A program made the translations under genes and the position numbers. Of a stretch of DNA of 64,000 bases, positions 50,617 to 61,732 are shown piece by piece. The stretch is from NCBI GenBank assembly GCA_025766275.1, contig JAFKAC010000115.1, positions 1 to 64,000 on the forward strand. The letters are read 5' to 3'. A model generated the notes under the pieces. It saw only the letters and a list, made by a program, of their open reading frames with translations. It made no database searches and had not been told where the DNA came from. Each line of letters begins with the position of its first letter. The stretch's first letter is position 1. This DNA comes from Lactarius indigo (Eukaryota > Basidiomycota > Agaricomycetes > Russulales > Russulaceae).

Positions 50617-53377
50617 TCATGCAGCGAGTGGCTTTGGTGGCCCTTTTTTCGCCTTGCGCTGGCAACAGTAAGTCAGAGTTGAATGCTACGGACAATGAGG
50701 ATCTTACCTTCTCGATGATTTCCTTGACGGTCGACTCGGAAATGTGTGCTAACTCGGGGGACTTGACGATGGCATCGACGAGATCTGCCCAGGCTATAGT
50801 TAATATTACTGGGCTTAGAACACATGACGTACCGTCCTTCCGCTTCCACTTCGGGGCGCTAAGCTTGTTGTCGCCGAACCAGGCCAGGAGCTCTGAGACT
50901 TGAAGGAGCTTGAGCGACGCGGCACTTGCTTGAGCACCCTAGAGGCGGTGGGTGGGAGAGGGTATAACTACAAACACCGACGCACCTCATCTAGCCCCAC
51001 GGAAGGCTCTGTGGGTTCTGTGGTGGCAGGGGGCTGGGTGGTAGAGTCGGTTCCTGTAGGAACCTCGGGGATTTTGCTTGTGGCAACATCGGCGGGAAGA
51101 GCTGGCCGCTTGATCCTAATCACAGGCCCACGCGGTGGAGGTGACATTGCAACATCGCGATACGAAGGAGTGGTGGGAAGTGGGACATGATTTTGAGAAG
51201 AAGTGAACACCTAAGATAGGTTAAAAAAAAACAGGGAAAGTGTATTGAATACGTACCCCGCCAGCGCCAACCCAGCAACTCTCGAGATACTCGAGAATCT
51301 TCTCGAGGTACGCATCGCTGATGAACCCACTCGTCTTCGGCATTCCGGCGTTCGAGCACATCAATCTTGCTTCTTGGCATGTCTTGATGGCGGCTGCCAC
51401 GAGCTTGAAGGCAGTAGCGACGCTGCCAACCTTCTCCCAACTGGTAAGCGAGGATGCCGGGCTGATACCACCCGCCGTGAACTGGTAATGCCCCCAGCCT
51501 TGGCACATGTTGTCCTCGTCAATGTCGGGTGAACACGGGTCCGCGAATTGGACACGCTCGAGGAGCGTCGCGACTTGCTCAGAAGGTTTGCCTTCCTTGA
51601 ACGACGACTGCGCACTCATGGAGTAAAGAAGACGGGGGGCGTTTGTTAGGGAAGGGAATTCGGATGTGAGGGTCGCTGTGAAGACGCAGTCAGTGGGAGC
51701 GTAAGTGCAGAGCGTTTCGACTCACCAACGAGGTTGTCGACTGGGAACACAACTTCATATCAGTATGCTGTAAGTGTACACGTGAGAGACGCACCCGATG
51801 GATCAACGTGAAGAAGACGAAGACTCGTTGGCGCAGGTTCCGCACAAGTCATCTTGGTGCGGTTGAGGAACGTGGGAGTGATCTTGCGTGCAGCAGGACG
51901 TTGGTTCTCTGTGCACAAGTACCACGTCAGCGGGTTTGGACGTTGTTGAGTAGAGTACTCACGGTTTAAGGGCCCTCTAGAGCCTATAGTCTTCTGTCCG
52001 GAAACCGCTGGCACGTGGTTGTCTTTGTTGCGCTTTTGGGCGTGCGATGCCGAAGGTGATTTGGGGCTGGGGCTCAACTCAAGAGCCCGCTTCGTCAGAT
52101 TCATGGGTGCCACCTCCTGAATTTGTGGGACAAATGCAGTCGGTGGCTCCAGGGACAGGTTGGACTGTGGGGATGTGGCAGGCGCGGCGTTCATCGCTGC
52201 CATGGCTTTCTCTTTACTTCGCCGCAGAAAGACCTGAGTAATAAAGGCGTCAGCTTTCCAATGAGCCGAGCACAAGCGAAGGAGCTTTTGCTCTGCTTCA
52301 AGGTCAAGCACAGCTCGATAATGTTCAGCCGTGAAGTATTTCTTGATGAAGGTCTTGGTCCGCGCCTTGGGGGTGCCAGCACAGGCCGAACGGGGGTCCA
52401 AGTTGACGAAATTGATGAGCTTCTGAACGATCATTTCTGCCAAGCGTCGCATGTTTGAGAGTTCAGCATTTGAGATCTTCGTACCATTCGGGCGGCGGAT
52501 AGCAAGGCTCAATTTCGGTCGACTCTTGTTTTTGTCTGTGATGATATCTCCCTGCGACTTGTCGGTTTCACAATCTTCGAAGTCCCAAAGCACTGTTTTC
52601 GGAAGAAATTCTGGGCGCATGGGCGGCGGCTCCACGCTTTCCAGAAGATCCTCGATGGCCTTGTCTTTCATGACGTCGGTTTGTGTTTGTTGAGATGCAG
52701 AATCGCTCGGCCCCAATGATGATGCGCGAGAGTCCGCGCCACGAGAGTCCGCGCGGCAAGAATTTACACTGCAGGGTACCGCTGTCATGGGATTGAGTCA
52801 GCGATCATCCGGGTTTGAAAGCAGATTACCACGCACCTTGGTATATGTTAGAGCCCAAGCTTTCGCTCTTCGCGGTACGAAACTCCGCGAGCTCTCGTTC
52901 TACGTACGTGGTAAGGACGGAAGCCAAGTGGTCGTGATCTCGGCGCAGCTTGCAGTATTGAGGGTTATGAAGGAGTTCCGAGTCGGTGAGTGCCGCAATG
53001 GCATCAGGAGGGAGCCTTAACTGCCTTGCCAATGGAGCCGAACCAAGAGAGGTCTTGCGTGAAAATGAAGGGGCCGTTGAAGGATGAAGACTGGAGCGCA
53101 ATGTCGAGCCTGACATGTGAGAACGTGGAGGAGGGAAAGCAGCAGCCGCAGAGAAGTCGAGGTCAGTGTCAACGGTCGAGCGTCGTGCGGAAAAGTCAAT
53201 CGGGGGTCTTGACCTCAGTGGGGGTTTCGGCATGTACTGGATGCCCAACCCGTTGTCGTCCTCGTCATCACCGTTGGGTACCGAGCCTGAGTCCGGTGGG
53301 AAGAGTCCTGGAGGGGTATCGTCAATCAGATCAAAGTCGTCGTCAAAGTCGTCGTCAAGATTCTCAAAGTCAGACAT
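50617..53377 (-). CDS. Accessory protein of the CACTA-like element, unknown function
   Basis: A complete spliced gene of roughly 700-750 residues that I do not recognise. It starts MSDFENLDDDFDDDFDLIDD, a very acidic N-terminus, followed by a Ser/Pro-rich stretch. A helical segment (LRRDHDHLASVLTTYVE) precedes an intron whose junction gives NIYQ|AVPCSVNSC. A central block has AELSNMRRLAEMIVQKLINF and LLRLCSAHWKADAFI, then a basic region (QKRNKDNH). The C-terminal half has a helical block (EKVGSVATAFKLVAAAIKT), a Pro-rich linker, SELLAWFGDNKLSAPKWKRK and SESTVKEIIEK, ending KAKKGPPKPLAA*. About nine exons join in frame without a lesion, unlike nearby host genes. It is divergent from the transposase across a short promoter. 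A TnpA-like DNA-binding role at the AGTC arrays is inference only. Confidence 0.75.
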
Positions 53378-53565
53378 CGGGAGGCGAGACAACTGTGCGA
53401 GCGTATAGAGACGGAAGAAAAAAAAGTAGACGCGAACCCGAACGTGAGCATAAGTAGAATGAACATGTGCCGTTCCCATACTCCGCACCTAAGTCCGCTT
53501 GTCCTTGTCCTTGCGTTGCCCTCACGCCCACACAAATATACCGTACTCTCACCAACTGTGAAGCT
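53378..53565. promoter_or_regulatory. Bidirectional promoter between accessory gene and transposase
   Basis: 188 bases separate the two divergent start codons (53377 minus, 53566 plus), so both genes probably share regulation. No classic TATA box on either side; an AAATATACC stretch at 53534-53542 is the nearest candidate for the transposase. Confidence 0.55.
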
Positions 53566-53836
53566 ATGATGCCTCAAGCTGCTTTAAGATACACCTGCCC
53601 ATGTTCTAAGTGCTATGGGAGCTCAAAAAGTGTTACCAAACGCACGATTGAGGCCCATTTGCGGCAAGATCAACTCTTTCTACAGTCCCTCCCACCTGAT
53701 GCAGATTCCGCCCATCTCATGCGATCGCGCATTGATCTGACTATCCAACTTCTTTCCCAACTCCATGGAGTCTCTGGGCTGCATTATGCAGCCCCAGATG
53801 TTAATAGATCTCGCTCAGAGGACCCAGAAGGTACGA

Positions 53837-53869
<33 letters not shown>

Positions 53870-56800
53870 TTTAACCCTAAAGCGGCACAGATCCACCTAT
53901 TCAGCCGGCCAACACCTACTCCGAGGACTTCAGGCAGCCTGATCACTATCAAGGGGAAGCTGCAGAGCCTGGTAAGTGTATTGCTCTAATATAAAGTGAT
54001 GTCTGTGCTTACTTCTGCTGTACTTAGATGATCTTTTTAGTCCTGATATGGATATTGATCTAGGCTCTCCTGATGCTGTGGCTCAGGCTGTTGACAATCT
54101 GGCTTATCTAGGGATGGACCTCAATATCTCTGACTCAGAGATGGACCACACTGTGTTGTCTGAGGCTGGCTCTGGTTTTATGAGCTCTGACTCTGACTCT
54201 GAGGCTGAGGCTGAGGCTGAGGTTCATCCTGCTTTGGTGGCCCCCTCCATAGGGCATCCAGATACTTCTGACCCTAGCTCCTTTTCTGGGAGGGAGCCAG
54301 CTGGGGGCAGTCCTGATGAGGGCGATGACTTTGTTGGTGCTGACATTCCAGAAGTTGTGAGAAGACTTCAGACACAGCTTTTATCTGGCTATATCCCTCC
54401 TAATCACCCACCCATTGATGACCCTCGAGGTCGTACACCTACCCCAGATGAGGTGCTGTCTTTAAAGCACTACATTGCATGGGTCGACTCTCGCGGTACT
54501 GTGAAGGCATACAAGCTCCATGCACAGGTTCTTCAAGAGGCTACAGGTACTGAGATCCTCAGCCTGTATATGGTGCGAAAGCTTGCCATAGAGCTTACAG
54601 GGCTGTCATCTCAGCTAGTTGACATGTGTCCCAAGAGCTGCATGGCTTTCACTGGAGAGTTTAAGGACCTTCATTCCTGCATCTATGTTCGCAACAAACA
54701 GCTTGGGCCATGTGGCCAACAGCGCTATGACAAGAATGGTCATCCAAGGGCCCAAATGTTCTACACCCCCATTGCCCCTGTCATCCAGTCATTCTATATG
54801 AATAAAAAGATGGCAGAAGCTATGCGATACCGACATGAGCACTTACAAAGGGCTCTGGAAGAGCTGGAGCCTGATTCATCCCCCACCACATACTCAGATT
54901 TCTCTGACTCCATTAATCATATCAATCACTCCCATTTATTCCAAGATCCCAGAGATACTGCAATAACCATCTCAGGTGATGGTGCTCAGCTCACTATGAA
55001 GAAGCAGTCTGATGTATGGGTCCTTGTTGTCACAATTCTAAACCTTCCTCCCAACATGCGATCTAAGGCTGCTAACATCATTATTCCACTTGTCATTCCA
55101 GGGCCCTCTTCACCTGGAAATGTGGAGTCATTCATTTATGTCCTCTATGAGGAGCTTGCAAGGCTTAGTGTTGGTGTGTGGTCCTGGGATGCACTTTCAG
55201 AACAGTACTTCCTCTTGAAGGTCTTTCTTTGTGGTGTTCTTGGAGATATGCTTGGTTCTGCAAAACTTAGCAGAATGGCAGGGCATATGGCTATATATGG
55301 GTGTCGTTTTAGTATGGTGCGGGGTGCACGTGCTAGTAAAGACAGAGGTATGAGTATATCACTTGAATATTTTTGTATCATTTTATCTTACTATTTTATA
55401 TTATAGGTGCTAAATCCCAGTACTATCCCCTCTCCCCACCTCAAAAACAGGAGATCAATGGTGATCGCCCTGATTTTGACATTTTTGCCTTGCCACTGCG
55501 GACTCTAGAAGACTACTGGGAAATCATCAAGAGGCTTGAAGCTGCAAAGAGCAACAAGACACAGTATGCAGCAATTGTGAAGGAAACTGGTGTCTCTGGT
55601 CTTCCTATTTGTGCAGCCAGCCCTGCCTTCTCACATCCATTCTTTTTCCCACTTGACCCCTTCCATCTCTTCTATGAAAACTGCATGCCACATATCTGGG
55701 ATATCTGGGTCTCATTTAGCTCTCAGTCAGAAAGTGTTTTTATGGGCCAAGATATGGCTTCAAAGCTTGGAGCAGAGGTGGAGAATGCTATGGCAACACT
55801 ACCCCCATCCTTCTGTGGACCTATTCGGGATCCATCTAAGAAGCAACAAAGTCAATACAAGATATTTGAGTGGATGGCCCTCCTCCACTGGTACATTGTC
55901 CCTATTGCATTGGAGCTTGGATTCAATCTAGAGGTGGTCAAGAACTTTGCCATATTCTCAAATGTGGTGGAGTATGCTATGACAGCTGTCCCTCGAACAC
56001 AAGATGATTTAGCCAAGCTCCATGACAAGGTTATCCTTTTTCTTCAAGGATTTGAACATCTCTATGTTGGCAATGACCCATCCAAAATTTCTCGCTGCAG
56101 GCTATGCATCTTTCAGCTCATCCATATTCCCTTCCATATTTCATATAATGGCTCTGTCAGATTTGGCTCTCAAGCTACATGTGAGCGGACCATTGGAGAT
56201 ATTGGACATGGTATAAAGTCAAAAAAAGTCCCCCTTCAAAAACATTGTCTCATACAAGACAGACAAGCAGTCTGTTAGAATCCTACATCTCTCCTACCCA
56301 GCACTCTCCCCAGGACCTGAAGCAAAGGCTCAAAGGACTTCACTGTTCAAAGAATTTCCTGTCACCAAGAAGCAGAAAAAGGAAGACCCTAACTTGAAGG
56401 CCCACTTACAAGCAATTCTATCTTATCCTGGAATAGGGCCAGATCCCACATATACATGCTGGGGAAAGTGCCCTCTTCCTGGTGGTATTACCCTTACAAG
56501 CCAGCTCTTTGAGCTTTCAAAAAGGTCCCCTTCACGCTCCTCAAGGTACTTTGAGGCTCAGCTAGAGCTGTTACAGTTAAAAGATGAGCCTGTAGATGAA
56601 ACACAGATAGAGGTGGAGAAGACCAAACCAATTTTTGGAGAGGCCTTAGCCTTCTATACTGTTTCTGGCCTCTCCCTTGTTGTCTATCATCCATTGATAG
56701 AGCGCCACCAAAAGTTTGGAAGGTGGTCTGGGAAGTGGTCATCAGCAGTATATGCCCTTGAGACATCAGCAATAGTCGGCCTTATTGGGATTTGGACTTA

Positions 56801-56903
56801 CCAAGATCATGTCCATATTCTGAGAAGACACCCAGGACTTACCCTACTGACTCCAGCTGAATGTGGTCTTGATGGTGAAGTTGACTTGGAGATGTCGTAC
56901 TAG
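53566..56903 (+). CDS. Tnp2-type (CACTA/EnSpm) transposase
   Basis: It cuts and joins the element ends. Exons: 53566-53830, 53891-53971, 54028-55347 and 55407-56903, with in-frame junctions. The N-terminus has a metal-binding pattern (CPCSKC..H). An acidic Ser/Asp/Glu stretch follows. The catalytic core includes TISGDGAQLTMKKQSDVW (first Asp, near 54970), WSWDALSEQYFLLKVFLCG, FFFPLDPFHLFYENCMPHIW (second Asp, near 55650) and ATCERTIGDIGHG (candidate Glu, near 56180). The C-terminal part ends VDLEMSY* at 56903. One frameshift is present at about 56220-56237, in adjoining runs of A7 and C5: the frame moves from KSKKVP to FKNIVSYKTDKQSVR. That may be a sequencing slip, since the rest is clean. 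Confidence 0.85.
53837..53872 (+). repeat. (ATT)n microsatellite in transposase intron 1
   Basis: About eleven ATT units inside the first intron of the transposase; expansion here would not change the protein. Confidence 0.85.
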
Positions 56904-56999
56904 ATTCACCTGTACTTGAAATACCAATGTATTTAGTTACAGAAACAGCGACAATTGAAATACATACCAAATCGAACTTCCAAAGTACGAGCGTTGATG

Positions 57000-57447
57000 G
57001 TGGCGCCATCCAAATTTCGGGGAGTGGCCTGTAAGTACATGTAAGTGCTAGTGTCCTAACACCGGGAAGAATTGACGCACAGTCGGTTCCTCGGCAACCT
57101 GAACGTGACGGCGCAGTGCCCATTCCTGCGCTGGGTTTCGCACTCATCTTCCGCGCTGGCACCGCGTGAAGCACCGTCTCACCTGCTCCGACCGTCACGT
57201 ACCCGACGACGACACAGGCCCGGATGGTCTTGGAGGAAGGACATGGACGCGTTGCGGACCACGCCGTTTGGCTGTGCTGAGTGTGATGACTGAATAGTGC
57301 CGTACAAGATCGCGCCGCACGATCCGGTACACAATAAAGACAGCCAAGGGGCCGGCGCCAAGCATGGCGAACAGTTCGAGGGAGACAACGGTCGGGCCAG
57401 CGATGCCCCAGCGTGGATCCACCGCGGCGTATTCGCACCTATCCATA
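57000..57447 (-). pseudogene. EXPERA/EBP-like sterol-isomerase-family fragment (captured)
   Basis: One clear exon on the minus strand (57447 to about 57290) reads CEYAAVDPRWGIAGPTVVSL, then ELFAMLGAGPLAVFIVYRIV, like the second half of emopamil-binding EXPERA membrane proteins. These include sterol delta8-delta7 isomerase and relatives. The expected continuation (LSTAELYG..) breaks up after ITLSTA, and no N-terminal helices are found upstream. A fragment, lying just after the Spc7-like gene on the same strand. The family call is from memory of the consensus and is moderate. Confidence 0.4.
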
Positions 57448-57479
57448 TTACGTGAGGATCATTGAAGCAGGAATGGGGG

Positions 57480-59700
57480 GGGGGATCGCGACGCACACAC
57501 CTGGGCGAAGGCACCCGAAGACACGTTCACTTGAAGAGTGTAGTGAGCGTGTAGCGGGTGTGAACAGAAGGATCAACGACTCGTATGTACCGTCGTTTCC
57601 AGTGCCCAGAGGGATCCTCGAATCGAGACCGAGGAGCTAGACAAAAGTTGACACGATGAAATAGAGCCTGGCGTAGACTCGATAGCCGATGATAATGGTG
57701 TCATCGTTGGTAGCAAGGGTTCGACAATGACAGAATACTTGATAGAGAGGAACGTGAAGTGTGCGCGTAGTTGGGCACATCCCGACCATAGGTTGCCTAG
57801 ACCTTGAACAATCTATCGGACATCAATCAGCACATGTACACCACCAAGACGACATCGCAGACTGTACCTGATTGAATAGGAGACGAGGCTAACCGTTGCC
57901 GGGCCACTTGGATCGTCGGGTCAGTAAAGCGGGGGAACTGATCTTTCAGTCTGAGGGGAATGTTTTCTGTCTTCGCGATCCGTATTTGGCCCCTCAAGGA
58001 CTTGAACCCGACGCAAGAAATATGAACACGGAAGCGGGAGGCATATACAAATTCGAATAGATCAGGCTGAATCCGACTAGTGTGCCAAAGATTTAGCTCT
58101 TCCAACGAGGCTAACTCCTCTGCACGTCGACGATGGTGAAAAAAAACGCCCTCAAGACCTCCCCAAAAGACATACCTTTCAACCTCAAAGCCTCAGTTCG
58201 GGTGCTGTTCTCCAGGATATGTAGCTTTTGCTGAGAGGCCTCGATAGATGCCATTGTTTCGGCCTTTTCTGTTTCGAGGTTAATGAGCTTCTAAGTTCTA
58301 ACGGTTTTAGTTTCGCACTTGCCTCTGAGACTTCTGTGCGAAACTCGTTCAGAGCAGCACTGATCGCTTGCGTTAGTCACTCGTCTGCTACTAGGAACGA
58401 GGTTACGATACCCTTGTTCTGCAAGAGTGGCCTTCAGTTCGGTCAGGTATTCCTGATCGTATTTTGCGATTTCGGCAGCGATGCTCTCCTCTTGCTCCAA
58501 CTCTTTCATGACTTGTGCGTGCTCTTCTCGTAATGACGGTAAGAGGCTTCGGCTTCCTGAATCACGGACTCTAAAATACTGGCGTCCTATGCGACGGTCA
58601 GACCAAGCTGTTACTAGCGCTGGGCGTAGTCTTACTTACTGAGCTCTGCGAAGCCCTGGTTGGCAACATCGTACAGCTGTTCTACCCACTGCAGCCTACA
58701 ATCGTACCGCTGAGATCTTGCGGTGGCGTGATTGTTGGTTCTGATAAGTTTGGGTCGTCGCTAAGAGCACGCCAGCTGTCATGAAATAAGTAGAATGAAA
58801 GAAGACATACCGGCAATTCTCCCTGTGTCTGTTCGTCCACCGTCGTATATTCTCGGAACAACATGGGGGTAACTTTTAGCGCTTCTGCCTCTGCTTGATG
58901 GTAAATTTCCTTGCTGTGTTCGACCCGCCTTCGTAAGTCAGCCGCGACACGGAAATACAGTTCGAGTTGACGCACGTCAACAGCCATCGTCACCACGTAG
59001 TCGGCCAGTGTTGTTCTTGCCCTTTGAGAAGAGGCCTGATGCCGCGTAGATTGGAGCTGATGTATCATGAGCATCGGGGAGCAGCAAGTCGTCCAGGAAA
59101 CGGATACCGGTCTCATTGAGGGATTGCTCGATGTCAGGGTCAGGGACGAGCTCAGGACAACCGCAAAACGTACTTTCAAAGCGTCCGCAGGACATGAACA
59201 CCAAGGGTAGTCAATACGAGATCTGAGCCGTTCGCGACCAAACTCCTCCGCATCGTGCATCGGCCGTAGGTTTCCCTGATGTTGTGCGGCGGCTACTCGA
59301 TCGTGGCGTAGACGTGGAAGCCCAGTGATACGATCGATCGACCGTACTGCACCCTTCAGCAGCCAGTGGGTATCTCGAGGTTGCCAAGATACTTGAGAAA
59401 ATTCAGGATCAATATGATTATCGGCGGTTGTGAGAAAGTATCTGGAGAACTTACCCGGGGTGTCGCGACGGGCACAGGACCAGTACCTGGGTCTCCTCCA
59501 CAGCGGGTTGAGGGACATCTTCAATGACCTCCTCGGCAGATTGAGGGGGAGCGACTTGGATGGTCTCTTCTATGAGCGGTTGGGGAGCAATTGGGACAGG
59601 CTCTTCGACAGGCCTGGGGATAGCCCGAACTTCCTCGTCAATGGGCCATATGATGATGGCACGGGTTCCTCAACTGGATGAGGAACAATGACGCAAATGG
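57480..59700 (-). pseudogene. Spc7/KNL1-like kinetochore protein, C-terminal part (captured)
   Basis: Spc7/KNL1 links spindle microtubules and checkpoint proteins to the kinetochore. The minus strand shows, in order: a Pro/Glu exon (PVEEPVPIAPQPLIEET) near 59600; the Spc7 motif DIEQSLNETGIRFLDDLLLP near 59120; VDVRQLELYFRVAADLRRRV near 58970; LIRTNNHATARSQRYD, then LQWVEQLYDVANQGFAEL near 58700; a coiled coil (MKELEQEESIAAEIAKYDQE) near 58500; and the RWD-type end (LWHTSRIQPDLFEFVYASRF; IVQGLGNLWSGCAQLRAHF) to about 57490. Spliceosomal introns are kept, so it was copied from DNA. At least one base is missing near 58549, which shifts the frame. The N-terminal MELT part is not seen. It lies inside the transposon boundaries. 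Confidence 0.75.
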
Positions 59701-60214
59701 TTCCTACACAACGGAGTGAACCCTATTCAACACGCTTAATGAGAACCTACCGGTCTTGATAATGCTGTCGGAGATGATGCTCGAAGGGAAGGAAAAAGAA
59801 TGGTTGGAGGAACGGTCGGGTGGCCGATGGAGAGACCAATATCGATGCTGCGACGATGCAGCCCCCAGAAATACGGACACCGACATCGATACGACATGCG
59901 TAAGACGATTCTGCCTAGAGAGATAAGAGAAATAATAGTTGAGCGAGCTAGCAGCATCGCTCCAGGGAAAGGGAAAGACTCATGCTGCCTCTGCCACTGG
60001 GCCGCCTATGTCCCCCCAGCCATCGTTTCCAACCGCCTTGCCATTTCCATCGCTGTCCTTGGTGTCATTGGGATTGGACGTATTGTAGCATCGGGTTGTG
60101 CAGATAATCGAAAATGACCCGGATTCGGATTACAGCAAGGCAATCATAACCGAGTTTCATTATGTAAGAAAAAATACAATTTCTCAATCTCGTGTCCTAA
60201 CTATCGCCAGTTTT
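59701..60214. other. Inside the CACTA-like element, right of the Spc7-like fragment
   Basis: Short frames only. Possibly the rest of the captured host segment. Nothing recognised. Confidence 0.35.
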
Positions 60215-60377
60215 CTGTGACTATGTCCGACTTGATCTGACTACCAAATGACTCTGATCCGACTTGGCCGGACTTTGCAGAATTTTTGACTACCGGCAGT
60301 CTCGGCTTGACCTGAATTGGACCCACAGCGACCCACGGCTGACAACTCCGGACTGCCGATGACTAATTCCGGATTTT
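60215..60377 (-). repeat. Right subterminal array (AGTC on the minus strand)
   Basis: About nine GACT tetramers on the plus strand in about 160 bases, the inverted counterpart of the left array. Confidence 0.7.
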
Positions 60378-60393
60378 CCTTTTTTACTGAGGG
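60378..60393 (-). repeat. Right terminal inverted repeat
   Basis: Read on the minus strand it is CCCTCAGTAAAAAAGG; TTA follows as the duplicated target. Confidence 0.88.
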
Positions 60394-60396
60394 TTA

Positions 60397-61070
60397 CACG
60401 TCAACCTTCCCAGTCGTGGTGCTTGACACTGTTGCCGTCTTCCTTTCCACCTTCACTGCCTTTCAGTATCCTTCTATATCTTTGCGGAGGGATGATTGGG
60501 ATTGAAGGCATGTTATTACACCGAAGCAAGAATGGAAGTGTCGCTAGATCTTCTGAATCCCAAGCTGAATCCCTTTCCCTATCACTGCCATCCGCACAAG
60601 AGCCGCAGGTGATCTTGACAAGTACCATCAATATCACGAGTCGTTCAGGACAATGGTAGAAGACCACGGTGACATTGTTCTTGCTTGCCACTACGTGAAT
60701 TTTTTTTTTTTTTTTTTTGGTATTTTTCACAGCAAGTCTCACGTCTCACCGACTCCTGGTCTTAAGTCAGTGTGTACTCGGAGTCGCTAGCTTGACCCGC
60801 TGACCACGACAGTGTAAAAACTGCCAGTGGGAAGTAGTCACGTGGTGAGGGTAGCTCCGCGCGGTTCGAGTTTTCAACTGTCCCAGCTCCCCCCCCCCCC
60901 CCTAACATGTCACGTGACATCACATGATCAACAATCCACAAACTTGGAACCAAAAATAAAGTTTGGCTCGAAAATTATGTAACGTATCACAAACTCTGTT
61001 TTTTTTTTTCCTTTCTTTTATTTGTGTAGCATAAATAAAGTACAAACCAACGCAAACAAGTAAACAATGT
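60397..61070. other. Flank right of the element with homopolymer tracts
   Basis: Holds a T run (60700-60718), a C run (about 60888-60902) and another T run near 61002-61010. No gene recognised. Confidence 0.5.
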
Positions 61071-61079
61071 GTGTGTGGC

Positions 61080-61720
61080 ATTGCACACAGCGTTCAACCC
61101 CCCCATCCCCTTTTGGCATGCAGCCCCTCCCCTCCTCCATCCATTCCCCCCTCCCCTCCCCCGTGCACACGCGCAAGACACGCAGGACCGCGCAGGACAA
61201 GCACCCCCACCCCTGTTTACATGCGAAGAGGGGCTGCAAGGTGGCACACCCCCTTTTTGCCCCCAGCCCCCATTTGCGCGCAAAGAAGGCACAGGACAGG
61301 TAAGCCCCCTTTCGCCTCCTCATCCCCGTCCCCGTCCCCGTCCCCGTCCCCGTTCGCATTGAACAGGAGACCCGAGCCCCCGCCCCCATTGACTCGTGAA
61401 TGGGGGGAGCTGCGCAGGAAGTGGCACCCCCCGTTTGCACGCAATGGGGGTGCGACAGGTACGTCCCCTCCCCTCGCTTCCCTTGTTCACGTGCAAACAG
61501 GACACGTGAACAGGACACCTAACGCGGGACGGCGTGGGATGAGGCACACGCCCCCCCCCCTCTTACTGGGGACCCGCGCGCCTTGCCAGAGGCAGTGCGC
61601 CCCCCCTCCCCTCCCATGGTTTGCGCGCAGAGGCGACACGCAAACGAGGGGCCGACGCAGGGTGAGAACGAGCGCCCCGCCCCATTTGTATGCTGGGGCA
61701 GTGCGCGAACGGGGCGGCGC
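61080..61720. repeat. C-rich degenerate array with palindromic TTYRCRYGCRAA-type cores
   Basis: Cores recur every 35-140 bases, each set between C runs on the left and G-rich or GGACAGG-like sequence on the right: 61215-61226, 61273-61284 (perfect palindrome TTTGCGCGCAAA), 61353-61363, 61389-61400, 61434-61445, 61486-61497 and 61620-61631. A (GTCCCC)n stretch lies at about 61328-61351. Long open frames here result from composition, not coding. Confidence 0.65.
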
Positions 61721-61732
61721 TCTCCAACCTGG

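Larger units (their letters stand above)
49970..60393 (+). mobile_element. CACTA/EnSpm-like DNA transposon with cargo genes
   Basis: The ends are CACTCAGTAAAAAAGG (49970-49985) and the reverse complement of CCCTCAGTAAAAAAGG (60378-60393), one mismatch in 16. They are flanked by TTA at 49967-49969 and 60394-60396, the 3-bp duplication usual for CACTA elements. Subterminal AGTC/GACT repeats lie inside each end. The interior holds a Tnp2-type transposase, a divergent accessory gene and a captured host segment (Spc7-like and EXPERA-like pieces). Total length is 10,424 bp. TIR, duplication and transposase agree, so the boundaries are well supported. Confidence 0.9.

Noticed and set aside
52787..52860. 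tRNA-like stretch (CATCCGGGTTTGAAAGC)
   Set aside because: It is the intron between two exons of the accessory gene; no cloverleaf can be drawn.
50617..53377. TET/JBP dioxygenase cargo, known from other agaric transposons
   Set aside because: No HxD..H motif or double-stranded beta-helix features are visible.
52990..53457. 155-codon plus-strand frame opposite the accessory gene
   Set aside because: Antisense shadow of the acidic N-terminal exon of the real minus-strand gene.
60700..60718. T run as the tail of a minus-strand LINE or SINE
   Set aside because: No target-site duplication and no retrotransposon coding sequence next to it.
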